From positions 1 to 5,540 of the forward strand of contig JAJTHX010000412.1 in NCBI GenBank assembly GCA_021300125.1: a DNA stretch of 5,540 bases. The letters are read 5' to 3'. Position numbers and translations under genes: made by a program. The DNA is from Betaproteobacteria bacterium (GTDB lineage Bacteria > Pseudomonadota > Gammaproteobacteria > Burkholderiales > SG8-41). The notes under the pieces are model-generated. The model had not been told where the DNA came from. It saw nothing but the letters and a program-made list of their open reading frames with translations, and did not search any database. Shown here piece by piece: positions 1 to 5,540 of the stretch. How positions within the stretch are numbered: position 1 is the first letter of the stretch; every line of letters begins with the position of its first letter.

Positions 1-1
1 A

Positions 2-340
2 CTGGTGATCGGCCTGCAGCGTGACCCGACCTTCGGCCCGGTGGTGATGGTCGGGCTGGGCGGGGTGCTGATCGAAGTGTTCAAGGATGTGGTGTTCCGC
101 GCCGCCCCGGTCACCGAAGCCGAAGCCCTGCGCATGCTCGACGAACTCAAAAGCAGGGCGGTGCTCGATGGTGTGCGCGGCGCGCCGCCGGTGGACAGGA
201 CTGCGGTGGCGCGGATGGTCAGCGCAGTGTCGCGCCTGGGCGCGGCTGCCGGGCCGCGGCTGCGCGAACTGGATCTGAACCCGGTATTGGCCGGTCCGCA
301 GGGCGCGACCGCGGTGGACTGGCTGATGGTGCTGGAATGA
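2..340 (+). CDS. Acyl-CoA synthetase (NDP-forming), C-terminal ATP-grasp end, 5'-partial
   Basis: This is the last 112 codons of a gene that begins left of the window and ends at TGA 338-340. The visible protein matches the end of the ATP-grasp domain of NDP-forming acyl-CoA synthetases (acetate-CoA ligase family). It has the segment FGPVVMVGLGG followed by IEVFKDVVFRAAP, and near the end RELDLNPVLAG and then AVDWLMVLE; the ELDxNP motif is characteristic of this domain. Family members convert an acyl-CoA, NDP and phosphate to the free acid, CoA and NTP, or the reverse, in the cytoplasm. The CoA-binding and ligase domains would lie upstream and are not visible, so the substrate cannot be named. 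A protein-lysine acetyltransferase of the PatZ type carries the same domain. However, PatZ has a GNAT domain after it and this protein ends at the ATP-grasp domain, which favours a plain synthetase. Confidence 0.85.
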   Translation: MVIGLQRDPTFGPVVMVGLGGVLIEVFKDVVFRAAPVTEAEALRMLDELKSRAVLDGVRGAPPVDRTAVARMVSAVSRLGAAAGPRLRELDLNPVLAGPQGATAVDWLMVLE

Positions 341-369
341 GGGTGCTGGAATGCGGGTGCTCAAATGAA
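328..369. repeat. Three-copy 14-bp tandem repeat over the synthetase stop codon
   Basis: Three units begin at 328, 342 and 356 with a strict 14-bp period. Copies 1 and 2 share GGTGCTGGAATG (328-339 and 342-353). Copy 3 reads GGTGCTCAAATG (356-367), with two changes. Copy 1 encodes the last residues of the acyl-CoA synthetase and contains its TGA stop; copies 2 and 3 are noncoding. Because 14 is not a multiple of three, the extra copies run in different frames. The pattern looks like a slippage duplication of the gene's 3' tip. No function is implied by the sequence alone. Confidence 0.75.
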
Positions 370-395
370 GCAGTGGCGATGAAGGGATCCGACTG

Positions 396-1643
396 ATGGC
401 CTTGGCATCGAATTCGGCGCTGGCGCCGTTCCGCGTGCGCGCTTTCCGCTTCCAGTGGCCCGCGGATCTGGCGGCCTCCTGGGCATTCGAGATGGAGACG
501 CTGATCCTCGGCTGGTATGTGCTGACCGAGACGCGGTCGGTACTGATGCTGACCATCTTCGCTTCGCTGCTTTATGTCGGCACGCTGCTGTCGCCGATGT
601 TCGGCGTGATGGGTGACCGTATCGGTCATCGCAAGGTGTTGTGTGCAATGCGGCTGATGTACGCCGCGCTGGCCTCGGTGCTGATGGTCGCTGCACTGCT
701 TGGAAAGGTGACGCCAATGCTGGTGCTGGCGGTCACCGCATTGCTGGGGCTGGTAAAACCCTCCGATATCGGCATGCGCACCGCGCTGGTCGGCGAGACC
801 ATGCCGCCAGAGCATTTGATGGCGGCGATGGGTATCCAGCGCACCACCCAGGATTCGGCGCGGATAGCCGGAGCGCTGAGCGGAGCCGGGCTGGTGGCGC
901 TGCTCGGCATGGGGTACGCCTACGTTGCAGTGGTGGTGTTTTACATCGTCAGCGTGGCGCTGACGCTGAAGGCCGGCGGCGAGCGCAATGCGCAACAGGT
1001 GAAAACCGCGCAGCAGGCCACGCCCTGGCGCGACCTGCGCGAGGGCATGGGCTATGTCTGGCGCACGCCGCACCTGAAGGCAACGATGCTGTTTGCCTTC
1101 CTGCTCAACCTGACCGCGTTCCCGTTGTTCACCGGGCTGATGCCTTATGTGGCCAAGGAGGTCTACGGCGCGACCCAGACCACGCTCGGCACCATGGTGG
1201 CTTCAGCGGCCACCGGCTCGCTGATCGGCTCGATTTTCATGAGCCGCTATGGCAATGTGTTTCCGCCGGCACGCGCGATGCTGGTGTTCGGGGCGCTGTG
1301 GCTGGCGGTGCTGGTGGTGTTCGCGCAGACCCGCAGCCCTGCGGCCGGCATCCCGGTGCTGTTTTTTGCGGGCGTGATGCAGACCATGGGCCTGATCCCG
1401 ATCAGTGCCTTGCTGCTGCGCAGCTCGGACCAGCGTTATCGCGGGCGGATCATGGGCATCCGCATGATGGCGATTTACGGCAATCTGCCCGGCCTTTTGC
1501 TGGCCGCACCCCTGATCGCCAACTTCGGCTATGCCGTGATGGCCACGATCTACTGCGTCTTCGGTGTGCTGGCAACGGTGCTCATCGCCTTGCTGTGGCG
1601 TGATGCGCTGTGGCGGCGGGAAGCCATCGCCAACCGCCGCTGA
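396..1643 (+). CDS. MFS transporter, EntS-like (MFS_3 type) exporter family
   Basis: A complete 415-residue major facilitator superfamily protein, the usual length for a 12-helix member. Hydrophobic segments fall at roughly 22-44, 48-72, 83-102, 105-122, 155-175, 176-192, 227-250, 260-282, 293-312, 318-340, 355-375 and 378-401. A charged loop at about 193-226 separates the two six-helix halves. The loop between helices 2 and 3 carries the MFS motif A, GVMGDRIGHRK (residues 70-80, with D74, R75, R79 and K80). The segment RGRIMGIRMMAI at 350-360 is typical of EntS-like exporters. The protein should sit in the inner membrane and move a small molecule by proton coupling; the substrate cannot be read from sequence. 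The ATG at 396 is preceded by GAAGGG (381-386) at a good spacing, and no longer in-frame start exists because TGA 366-368 closes the frame. It lies 55 bp after the synthetase and may be co-transcribed with it. Confidence 0.88.
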   Translation: MALASNSALAPFRVRAFRFQWPADLAASWAFEMETLILGWYVLTETRSVLMLTIFASLLYVGTLLSPMFGVMGDRIGHRKVLCAMRLMYAALASVLMVAALLGKVTPMLVLAVTALLGLVKPSDIGMRTALVGETMPPEHLMAAMGIQRTTQDSARIAGALSGAGLVALLGMGYAYVAVVVFYIVSVALTLKAGGERNAQQVKTAQQATPWRDLREGMGYVWRTPHLKATMLFAFLLNLTAFPLFTGLMPYVAKEVYGATQTTLGTMVASAATGSLIGSIFMSRYGNVFPPARAMLVFGALWLAVLVVFAQTRSPAAGIPVLFFAGVMQTMGLIPISALLLRSSDQRYRGRIMGIRMMAIYGNLPGLLLAAPLIANFGYAVMATIYCVFGVLATVLIALLWRDALWRREAIANRR

Positions 1644-1686
1644 AAACGGCCTGCTACGGCGTTACCTTTTTCATGCGCGGCTGCTT
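1644..1686. other. Convergent intergenic gap between MFS gene and umuC
   Basis: These 43 bp separate the stop codons of two convergent genes. I see no stem followed by a T-tract in either direction. The only symmetry is a widely spaced GCTGAAA (1639-1645) / TTTCAGC (1685-1691) pair overlapping both gene ends, plus a 4-bp stem TGCT-TTC-AGCA at 1682-1692. The two T/A runs (CTTTTTC near 1666-1672 and AAAA at 1643-1646) do not follow a stem. Termination here may need Rho, or the transcripts may overlap. Confidence 0.5.
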
Positions 1687-2958
1687 TCAGCACACCACAG
1701 GCAGCTCTTCCCAGCGCGTGGTATACCGCGGCGTGCGCCTTGCCGACTGCATACGCCAGGACTGCGCGATGCCGGCGCCGGCGAACGTGGCGGTATTCAT
1801 GCCCCAGGTCCTGTTGATGGCGTCGAGTGTCGCCATCAGTTTCGCCGAGCGCTGCCGCTCGTAGCCGGAAAACAGGTCGCCCTGGGGTGCTGCCGCGGGC
1901 TGCAGACCTTCCAGACTGACACCGGCTTTCTTGTAGCGGTATCCCGGCCGGTAGATCTGCGCCAGGCCGTGCAGCGCGGCGGCGATCAGGCGACGGGTGT
2001 CGTCGCTGGCCACCGTCAGCGGCACCTCGACCGCGCAGCTGTAGCGTTCGCCATCGCCCTGGAATTTTCCGGTATCGACGAAGACGCCGACGCGGCTGCA
2101 GCTGGCCTGCTGCGCGCGCATCCGCTCCGCGGCGCGGACCACGTAGCTTGACACCGCTTCGCGCAGTTCCAGCGGCGTGGTCACGGGCCGGCCGAAGCTG
2201 CGGCTGGCGGTGACCTGGTGTTTGCGCACGGCGGTTTCCTCCAGCGTGATGCAGGGCACGCCGTTGAGTTCGGCAAGGGTGCGCTCGAGGATCACGTTGT
2301 GGCGACGGCGGATCAGTTTCGGCGGCGCGCGCTTCAGGTCCAGCGCGCTGCTGAGGCCCATCGCGTTGAGCTGCGGCGCGAGGCGGCGGCCCACACCCCA
2401 GACCTCACCGATGTCGATGCCGGCCATGACCGTGTCCTGCTGTGCCGGCGGCAGTGCGTCCCAGTCGAAACTGCCCTGGTATTCATCGCGGGTCTTGGCG
2501 ACATGGTTGGCGAGCTTGGCCAGCGTTTTGGAGGCGCCGAAGCCGACGCAGGTCGGCAGCCCCAGGCAATGCAGGATGCGCCTGCGGATGGCGGGGCCCA
2601 GCACGGCGCTGTCGAAGGCCACACCGCTGAAGTCGAGAAAACACTCGTCAATGGAATAGATTTCGCGCTGCGGCGCGAATTCGCCGAGCAGGGCCATCAT
2701 CCGCGCACTCATGTCGCCATACAGCGCGTAATTGGAGCTGAGCCAGATCAGGCCGCGGCCGCGGGTCAGCGCGCGCACCTCGAAAAACGGCACGCCCATG
2801 CGGATGCCCAGCGCCTTGGCCTCGTTGCTGCGCGACACCACGCAGCCGTCATTGTTGGACAGCACCACGACCGGCTGGCCCTCAAGCCCGGGGTCGAACA
2901 CGCGCTCGCAGGACACGTAGAAGTTGTTGGCGTCGACCAGTGCGATGCGGCGGACCAT
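1687..2958 (-). CDS. umuC: DNA polymerase V catalytic subunit UmuC (Y-family)
   Basis: A complete 423-residue Y-family translesion polymerase, essentially the length of E. coli UmuC (422). It copies damaged templates as the UmuD'2C complex with RecA during the SOS response. Catalytic metal ligands are D9 (in [12 protein letters not shown]) and D104-E105 ([10 protein letters not shown]). Y14 aligns with the steric-gate tyrosine. Family blocks follow in order: [18 protein letters not shown] at 34-51, [11 protein letters not shown] at 74-84, [15 protein letters not shown] at 138-152, and the helix-hairpin-helix region around VWGVGRR (186-192). The little-finger domain runs about 245-350. QGDLF (359-363) occupies the place of the beta-clamp-binding motif. 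A C-terminal DUF4113 region (about 374-421, with [10 protein letters not shown] and SPRYTTRW-like RTPRYTTRW) closes the protein. It starts 9 bp after umuD in the same direction with only a weak ribosome binding site, so translational coupling to umuD is likely. SOS control comes from the LexA box before umuD. Confidence 0.96.
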   Translation of the reverse strand: MVRRIALVDANNFYVSCERVFDPGLEGQPVVVLSNNDGCVVSRSNEAKALGIRMGVPFFEVRALTRGRGLIWLSSNYALYGDMSARMMALLGEFAPQREIYSIDECFLDFSGVAFDSAVLGPAIRRRILHCLGLPTCVGFGASKTLAKLANHVAKTRDEYQGSFDWDALPPAQQDTVMAGIDIGEVWGVGRRLAPQLNAMGLSSALDLKRAPPKLIRRRHNVILERTLAELNGVPCITLEETAVRKHQVTASRSFGRPVTTPLELREAVSSYVVRAAERMRAQQASCSRVGVFVDTGKFQGDGERYSCAVEVPLTVASDDTRRLIAAALHGLAQIYRPGYRYKKAGVSLEGLQPAAAPQGDLFSGYERQRSAKLMATLDAINRTWGMNTATFAGAGIAQSWRMQSARRTPRYTTRWEELPVVC

Positions 2959-2967
2959 GGCCGCGGC

Positions 2968-3393
2968 TCAGGGTGCGTGAACGACGTAGGCCACCACGCC
3001 CCAGATGTCGAGACTGTGCTCCTCGCTGACGGGGATTTCGGGATAGGCGGGGTTCTCCGGCTGCAGCACGACGCGCCCCCGGCGGCGGCGCAGGCGCTTC
3101 ACCGTCAGTTCGCCGTCCAGCGCGGCGACCACCACGCGGCCGGAAGTCGCTTCCAGTGAACGGTCGACAATCAGCAGGTCACCGTCATGGATGCCGGCGC
3201 CGATCATCGAGTCGCCCTTCACCCGCATGAAAAACGTCGCCTGCGGATGGAGCAGCAGGTGCTCGTTGAGATCGAGCCGGCGGTCGAGGTGGTCGGTGGC
3301 GGGCGAGGGGAAACCGGCCGCGACACGGCCGGCGCACAGGGGCGGCAGCGGGCGCGGAACGGATGCGACGGGGATCGGGGCATCGGGCTTCAT
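2968..3393 (-). CDS. umuD: UmuD, self-cleaving accessory subunit of DNA polymerase V
   Basis: A complete 141-residue LexA/UmuD-type protein (S24 peptidase fold); E. coli UmuD has 139. RecA-ssDNA filaments trigger self-cleavage to UmuD', which joins UmuC. The probable cleavage bond is A26-G27 in VAAGFPSPA, aligned with the C24-G25 bond of E. coli UmuD but Ala-Gly as in LexA. The catalytic dyad is S62 (in GDSM, 60-63) and K99 (in LTVKR). The blocks RRLDLNEHLLLHPQATFF (38-55) and GDLLIVD (71-77) are classic UmuD. The N-terminal arm is of normal length, which supports the ATG at 3393. It is unusually proline-rich, with seven prolines among residues 3-18. No ribosome binding site precedes this ATG: the LexA box ends three bases before it, so the mRNA may be leaderless. 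The gene heads the umuDC operon and follows tctC by 47 bp. Confidence 0.95.
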   Translation of the reverse strand: MKPDAPIPVASVPRPLPPLCAGRVAAGFPSPATDHLDRRLDLNEHLLLHPQATFFMRVKGDSMIGAGIHDGDLLIVDRSLEATSGRVVVAALDGELTVKRLRRRRGRVVLQPENPAYPEIPVSEEHSLDIWGVVAYVVHAP

Positions 3394-3396
3394 GGA

Positions 3397-3412
3397 CTGT
3401 GATTATATACAG
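3397..3412 (-). promoter_or_regulatory. LexA-binding SOS box of umuDC
   Basis: Read on the - strand the site is CTGTATATAATCACAG, a perfect CTG-N10-CAG with an AT-rich alternating centre. It is very close to the proteobacterial LexA consensus CTGTATATATATACAG. It lies immediately upstream of umuD, an operon known to be under LexA control in many bacteria, so the match is strongly supported by context. LexA binding here would cover the -10 element and block transcription of umuDC until RecA-driven LexA cleavage. Confidence 0.93.
3402..3407 (-). promoter_or_regulatory. umuDC promoter -10 element, TATAAT, inside the SOS box
   Basis: A perfect sigma-70 -10 hexamer, TATAAT, reads toward umuD within the LexA box. 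Standard spacing puts the transcription start near 3395, one to three bases before the umuD ATG at 3393-3391. No good -35 is present: the hexamer at a 17-bp spacer (3425-3430) reads CTGCGC. The promoter is therefore inferred from the -10, the operator overlap and the gene position; the start site itself is a prediction. Confidence 0.6.
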
Positions 3413-3440
3413 TCCATGAAGCCCGCGCAGGTGACCGGAT

Positions 3441-4451
3441 TCAGTCCCGTTTCAGGCCCGCGCTCTTGATCATCCTCGCGTTCTTGTCGAGTTCCTCGCG
3501 CAGGAAGGCGGTGAACTGCTCGGGGCTACCGGGAGCGAAGCTGCCGCCTTCGATGGTGACGCGTTTTTTGACTTCGGCATCGTCCATTGATTTCAGCAGT
3601 GCGCCGTGCAGCGTGCTGATAATGTCGGCGGGCACTTTAGCCGGGGTCAGCAGCGCATACCACTGCGTGAATTCATAGTTCGGCACGCCGGCTTCGTGCA
3701 GGGTCGGGATGTTCGGCACCAGCGGCGAGCGTACGGTGCTGGTGATCGCAATGCCGCGCATGCGGCCGGATTCGAGATGGGGCAGCGTGGTGGTCGGGCC
3801 GGCAAAGGCCATGTCGACCTGGCCGGCAATCAGTTCGGTGGCGAAGATCGAGGTGCCCTTGTACGGCACATGCAGCAGATCGACCTTGGCCATGGCCTTG
3901 AACAGCTCGCCGGCGAGGTGCGAAGTGCCGCCGATGCCGGAGGAGGCATAGGTCAGCTTGCCGGGACGCGACCTCAGCACCGCGAGCAGCTGCTTGAGGT
4001 TGGTGGCCGGCACCGAGGGATGCACGACCAGGATGAAGGGAATCTTCGCGAACACGCTGACCGGTGCGAAGTCGCGCAGCGTGTCGTACGGCGGCTTGCC
4101 TTCGCCCCATACCGGGCTGATCACCAGCGGGCCCGAGCTGCCCCAGAGCAGGGTGTAGCCATCAGGCGCGGCGCGTGCGACATGATCAGTGCCGATGCGG
4201 CCGGAGGCGCCGGCGCGGTTGTCGATGACGAATGGCTGGCCGAGCAGCTGGCCCATGCGCTGGCCGGCGGCACGGGCGAAGGAGTCGGTGGCGGCACCCG
4301 GCGGGAAGGGCACCACGAGGGTGACCGGGCGGCGCGGATAGCCCTGCGCCTGTGCATGCCAGCTGGTGAGCAGTGCGGCGAGTAGCGGCAGTGACAGCAG
4401 CGCCAGCTTCAGCAGCCGGAGGTTATCATAAGTCATTGTTTTAATTGACAT
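3441..4451 (-). CDS. Periplasmic solute-binding protein, TctC/Bug family
   Basis: A complete 336-residue binding protein of the tripartite tricarboxylate transporter family (Bug receptors), at the usual length. Residues 1-36 form a signal peptide: a short charged start, a hydrophobic stretch LALLSLPLLAALL and a likely cleavage after AQA near residue 35, so the mature protein is periplasmic. Family motifs are VTLVVPFPPGAATDSFAR (43-60), FVIDNRAGASGRIGTD (74-89), APDGYTLLWG (95-104), YASSGIGGTSHLAGELF (168-184) and HVPYKG (194-199). Such proteins capture carboxylates or similar small anions for a TctAB permease, or act in sensing. No tctA or tctB is in the window, and the ligand cannot be predicted. 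The start at 4451 has a GGAAA Shine-Dalgarno six to seven bases upstream; an alternative start is M6 at 4436. The gene follows the hydrolase by 24 bp, suggesting co-transcription. Confidence 0.92.
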   Translation of the reverse strand: MSIKTMTYDNLRLLKLALLSLPLLAALLTSWHAQAQGYPRRPVTLVVPFPPGAATDSFARAAGQRMGQLLGQPFVIDNRAGASGRIGTDHVARAAPDGYTLLWGSSGPLVISPVWGEGKPPYDTLRDFAPVSVFAKIPFILVVHPSVPATNLKQLLAVLRSRPGKLTYASSGIGGTSHLAGELFKAMAKVDLLHVPYKGTSIFATELIAGQVDMAFAGPTTTLPHLESGRMRGIAITSTVRSPLVPNIPTLHEAGVPNYEFTQWYALLTPAKVPADIISTLHGALLKSMDDAEVKKRVTIEGGSFAPGSPEQFTAFLREELDKNARMIKSAGLKRD

Positions 4452-4479
4452 ATTATTTCCGTTTGATTGCTGCTGTTAA
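4452..4479 (-). promoter_or_regulatory. Candidate tctC promoter (-35 TTAACA, 16 bp, -10 AATAAT)
   Basis: The AT-rich gap before tctC contains TTAACA (4474-4479) and AATAAT (4452-4457) on the - strand, each five of six matches to the sigma-70 consensus, 16 bp apart. The -35 overlaps the hydrolase stop codon. A start site from this promoter would fall just after the ATG at 4451, which would force use of the internal ATG at 4436. The GGAAA ribosome binding site for the 4451 start (around 4456-4460) argues instead for translation from a transcript coming through the hydrolase gene. The two readings compete. Confidence 0.3.
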
Positions 4480-5540
4480 TTACCGTTGCGACGGATCCGT
4501 TCCGAGAAATCGCGGGCGAAGACCTGTTTCTCTCCCTGTTCACCGCGTTCATAGGCCTCAAGCCGCGCCGCGACGATGAAGTCCTTCTTGTCACAGGCCA
4601 CTTTCGTGCGCATCTCCGTGCGGGTGCCCCAGTCGCCGCGTTCGAACAGCCAAGTCCAGGTGACTTCGGCTTCGCAGGCCAGCGGATCGCCTTCAACGAT
4701 GCGGTAGCGCTCGGTCGAGCGCGCTTCGGCGATCAGGTTGTCAATGTCGTCGTAACGGCTGCGTCCGCTGGAGTCGGTGACTTCCACAATGGTTTCGTTT
4801 TTGCCCATGTCGGTGCGCACGATGCGGTTGCGGCCGCCGGGTGCGAGTGGCGTGCGCTTGAACGGCGGTGCGGCTTCGACCGGCTTGAATTTCACTTTTG
4901 CATCTTCCTTGCGCGGCGGACGCACCGGCAACTCGATGAAGCTCTTGCCGGCATGCAGTGTCAGCGTCACCGGTTCCGGCGACGGCCAGATCAGCGGCCA
5001 GTAGGTGGTGGACACGGCCACCCGCAGGCGATGGCCCTTGACGAAGGAATAACCGGCGTCGGCGAGCGGCACGCGCACGGTGTAACGCTGTCCCGGCTTG
5101 AGCCGGATCGGCTTGTCGGCGCCGTTGAGGTGGGTCAGATTGAACACACCGTAGGTGACGCGGGTCGAAGCACCGTCGGGCGCAACATCGCAGAGCCGTA
5201 CACAGATGAAGGCGGTGGGCCGGTCCACCGACAGCGTCAGTGTCGCCACCGGCGTGCCGAGGATTTCGGTGGTCTTTGCCAGCGGTGCGCCGTCGAAGCC
5301 GATCGACTGGCCGTCATCGGCACGCTGGTCGCCGGGCATCTCGGGGCTGGCGCCATGCTGGAACCAGGGCATCAGCTCGCCGCAGTTGAGGCCGAGCGTC
5401 TGCGGGGTGCAGGCGACGATTTTCGCGGCTTTGCCCTTATTTTTGTCTGCATGTTCACCAAGCTGACCGCCGCTGTTGAGTGACAGGCGCATGGGCTTGA
5501 TGCGTGGCGAAGGCCATTGCGCTTCGGCCACCCAGCGGCC
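4476..5540 (-). CDS. CocE/NonD-family hydrolase, C-terminal part (gene runs off the right edge)
   Basis: The frame is open from the right edge to TAA at 4478-4476, giving 354 visible residues. The upstream part, including the alpha/beta-hydrolase nucleophile region, lies outside the window. The GTG at 5531 is not a believable start because the frame continues upstream without a break (GRWVAEAQWP) and the family needs a catalytic domain first. The visible part matches the X-Pro dipeptidyl-peptidase C-terminal jelly-roll domain of CocE/NonD hydrolases: strand-rich sequence with RPTAFICVRLCDVAPDGAST, then LKPGQRYTVRVPL, FVKGHRLRVAVST and YWPLIWPSPE. A further C-terminal region includes YRIVEGDPLACEAEVTWTW. 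Members hydrolyse esters, amides or acylated peptides; substrate and cellular location cannot be told here. It is the upstream neighbour of tctC in a likely operon. Confidence 0.85.
   Translation of the reverse strand, partial: GRWVAEAQWPSPRIKPMRLSLNSGGQLGEHADKNKGKAAKIVACTPQTLGLNCGELMPWFQHGASPEMPGDQRADDGQSIGFDGAPLAKTTEILGTPVATLTLSVDRPTAFICVRLCDVAPDGASTRVTYGVFNLTHLNGADKPIRLKPGQRYTVRVPLADAGYSFVKGHRLRVAVSTTYWPLIWPSPEPVTLTLHAGKSFIELPVRPPRKEDAKVKFKPVEAAPPFKRTPLAPGGRNRIVRTDMGKNETIVEVTDSSGRSRYDDIDNLIAEARSTERYRIVEGDPLACEAEVTWTWLFERGDWGTRTEMRTKVACDKKDFIVAARLEAYERGEQGEKQVFARDFSERIRRNGN

Larger units (their letters stand above)
3384..3425. repeat. Perfect 17-bp inverted repeat centred on the SOS box
   Basis: The left arm CGGGCTTCATGGACTGT (3384-3400) is the exact reverse complement of the right arm (3409-3425), with an 8-base spacer GATTATAT. 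The operator itself explains only about the innermost 4-5 bp of each arm; the other 12-13 bp per arm go beyond it. The left arm includes the first three umuD codons and the start codon, and the right arm carries their mirror copy. In RNA read from tctC the arms would form a long stem starting 16 bases after the tctC stop. No U-tract follows on the umuD side, so it is not a standard intrinsic terminator. Confidence 0.9.

Noticed and set aside
385..415. BamHI (385-390) and EcoRI (410-415) sites close together, suggesting a cloning scar
   Set aside because: EcoRI lies inside the conserved MFS reading frame and BamHI just before it. No vector-like sequence surrounds them, so chance is the simpler explanation.
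219..1073. 284-codon open frame on the - strand under the acyl-CoA synthetase end and MFS gene
   Set aside because: It is antisense to well-supported genes, rich in H, Q and R as expected of a GC-rich shadow frame, and shows no family motif.
641..1603. 320-codon + strand frame inside the MFS gene
   Set aside because: It is a shifted frame of the MFS gene with A/G/R-rich low-information protein. The MFS frame has helices and motif A.
2218..3159. 313-codon + strand frame opposite umuC and umuD
   Set aside because: It is antisense to strongly conserved umuDC and its H/Q/A/G-rich composition is typical of a mirror frame.
3384..3425. Inverted repeat as an intrinsic terminator for tctC
   Set aside because: The stem is long, but no T-tract follows on the - strand and the loop holds the TATAAT of umuD. 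Attenuation remains possible, but a standard terminator is not supported.
3606..4385. 259-codon + strand frame opposite tctC
   Set aside because: It is a shadow of tctC with no recognizable domain and no plausible ribosome binding site or promoter.
4467..5483. 338-codon + strand frame opposite the hydrolase
   Set aside because: The - strand frame has a clear X-Pro peptidase C-terminal domain; this one has only composition-driven sequence.
4476..5531. Hydrolase as a complete gene starting at GTG 5531
   Set aside because: The frame stays open to the window edge, and a start here would omit the catalytic alpha/beta-hydrolase domain, so it is treated as partial.

Overview
The window is GC-rich (high G/C at third codon positions) and densely packed. 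Its content fits a betaproteobacterium, probably Burkholderiales-like: it carries a Bug/TctC-type solute-binding protein of the kind greatly expanded in that group, an NDP-forming acyl-CoA synthetase and a UmuDC pair. The taxon is an inference from gene content and composition; nothing in the window settles it.

Left part, + strand. Bases 2-340 are the 3' end of an acyl-CoA synthetase (ATP-grasp domain, NDP-forming type). Its stop codon lies in a three-copy 14-bp tandem repeat. A complete 415-residue MFS exporter-like protein follows at 396-1643. It converges on umuC with only 43 bp between the two stop codons and no clear terminator.

Right part, - strand, read from right to left. A CocE/NonD-type hydrolase enters from beyond the right edge; only its C-terminal part is present (5540 to 4476). 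A tripartite-tricarboxylate-type periplasmic binding protein (TctC/Bug, 4451 to 3441) follows after 24 bp. Then comes the SOS mutagenesis operon umuD (3393 to 2968) and umuC (2958 to 1687), 9 bp apart. UmuD keeps its self-cleavage site and Ser/Lys dyad. UmuC keeps its catalytic Asp/Asp-Glu, its steric-gate Tyr and the C-terminal DUF4113 region. The pair should form a working translesion polymerase V.

The most unusual spot is the 47-bp tctC-umuD junction. A clear LexA box, CTG-N10-CAG at 3397-3412, contains a perfect TATAAT in the umuD direction. It sits only three bases before the umuD ATG, so the SOS transcript is predicted to be leaderless or nearly so. The box is also the centre of a perfect 17-bp-arm inverted repeat (3384-3400 / 3409-3425) that reaches far beyond the operator and copies the umuD start (ATGAAGCCC) in mirror image on the other strand. 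In a read-through transcript from tctC, the umuD start codon would lie inside a 17-bp stem. No RNA genes, CRISPR arrays or insertion sequences were found, and no stretch over 300 bases lacks a gene.
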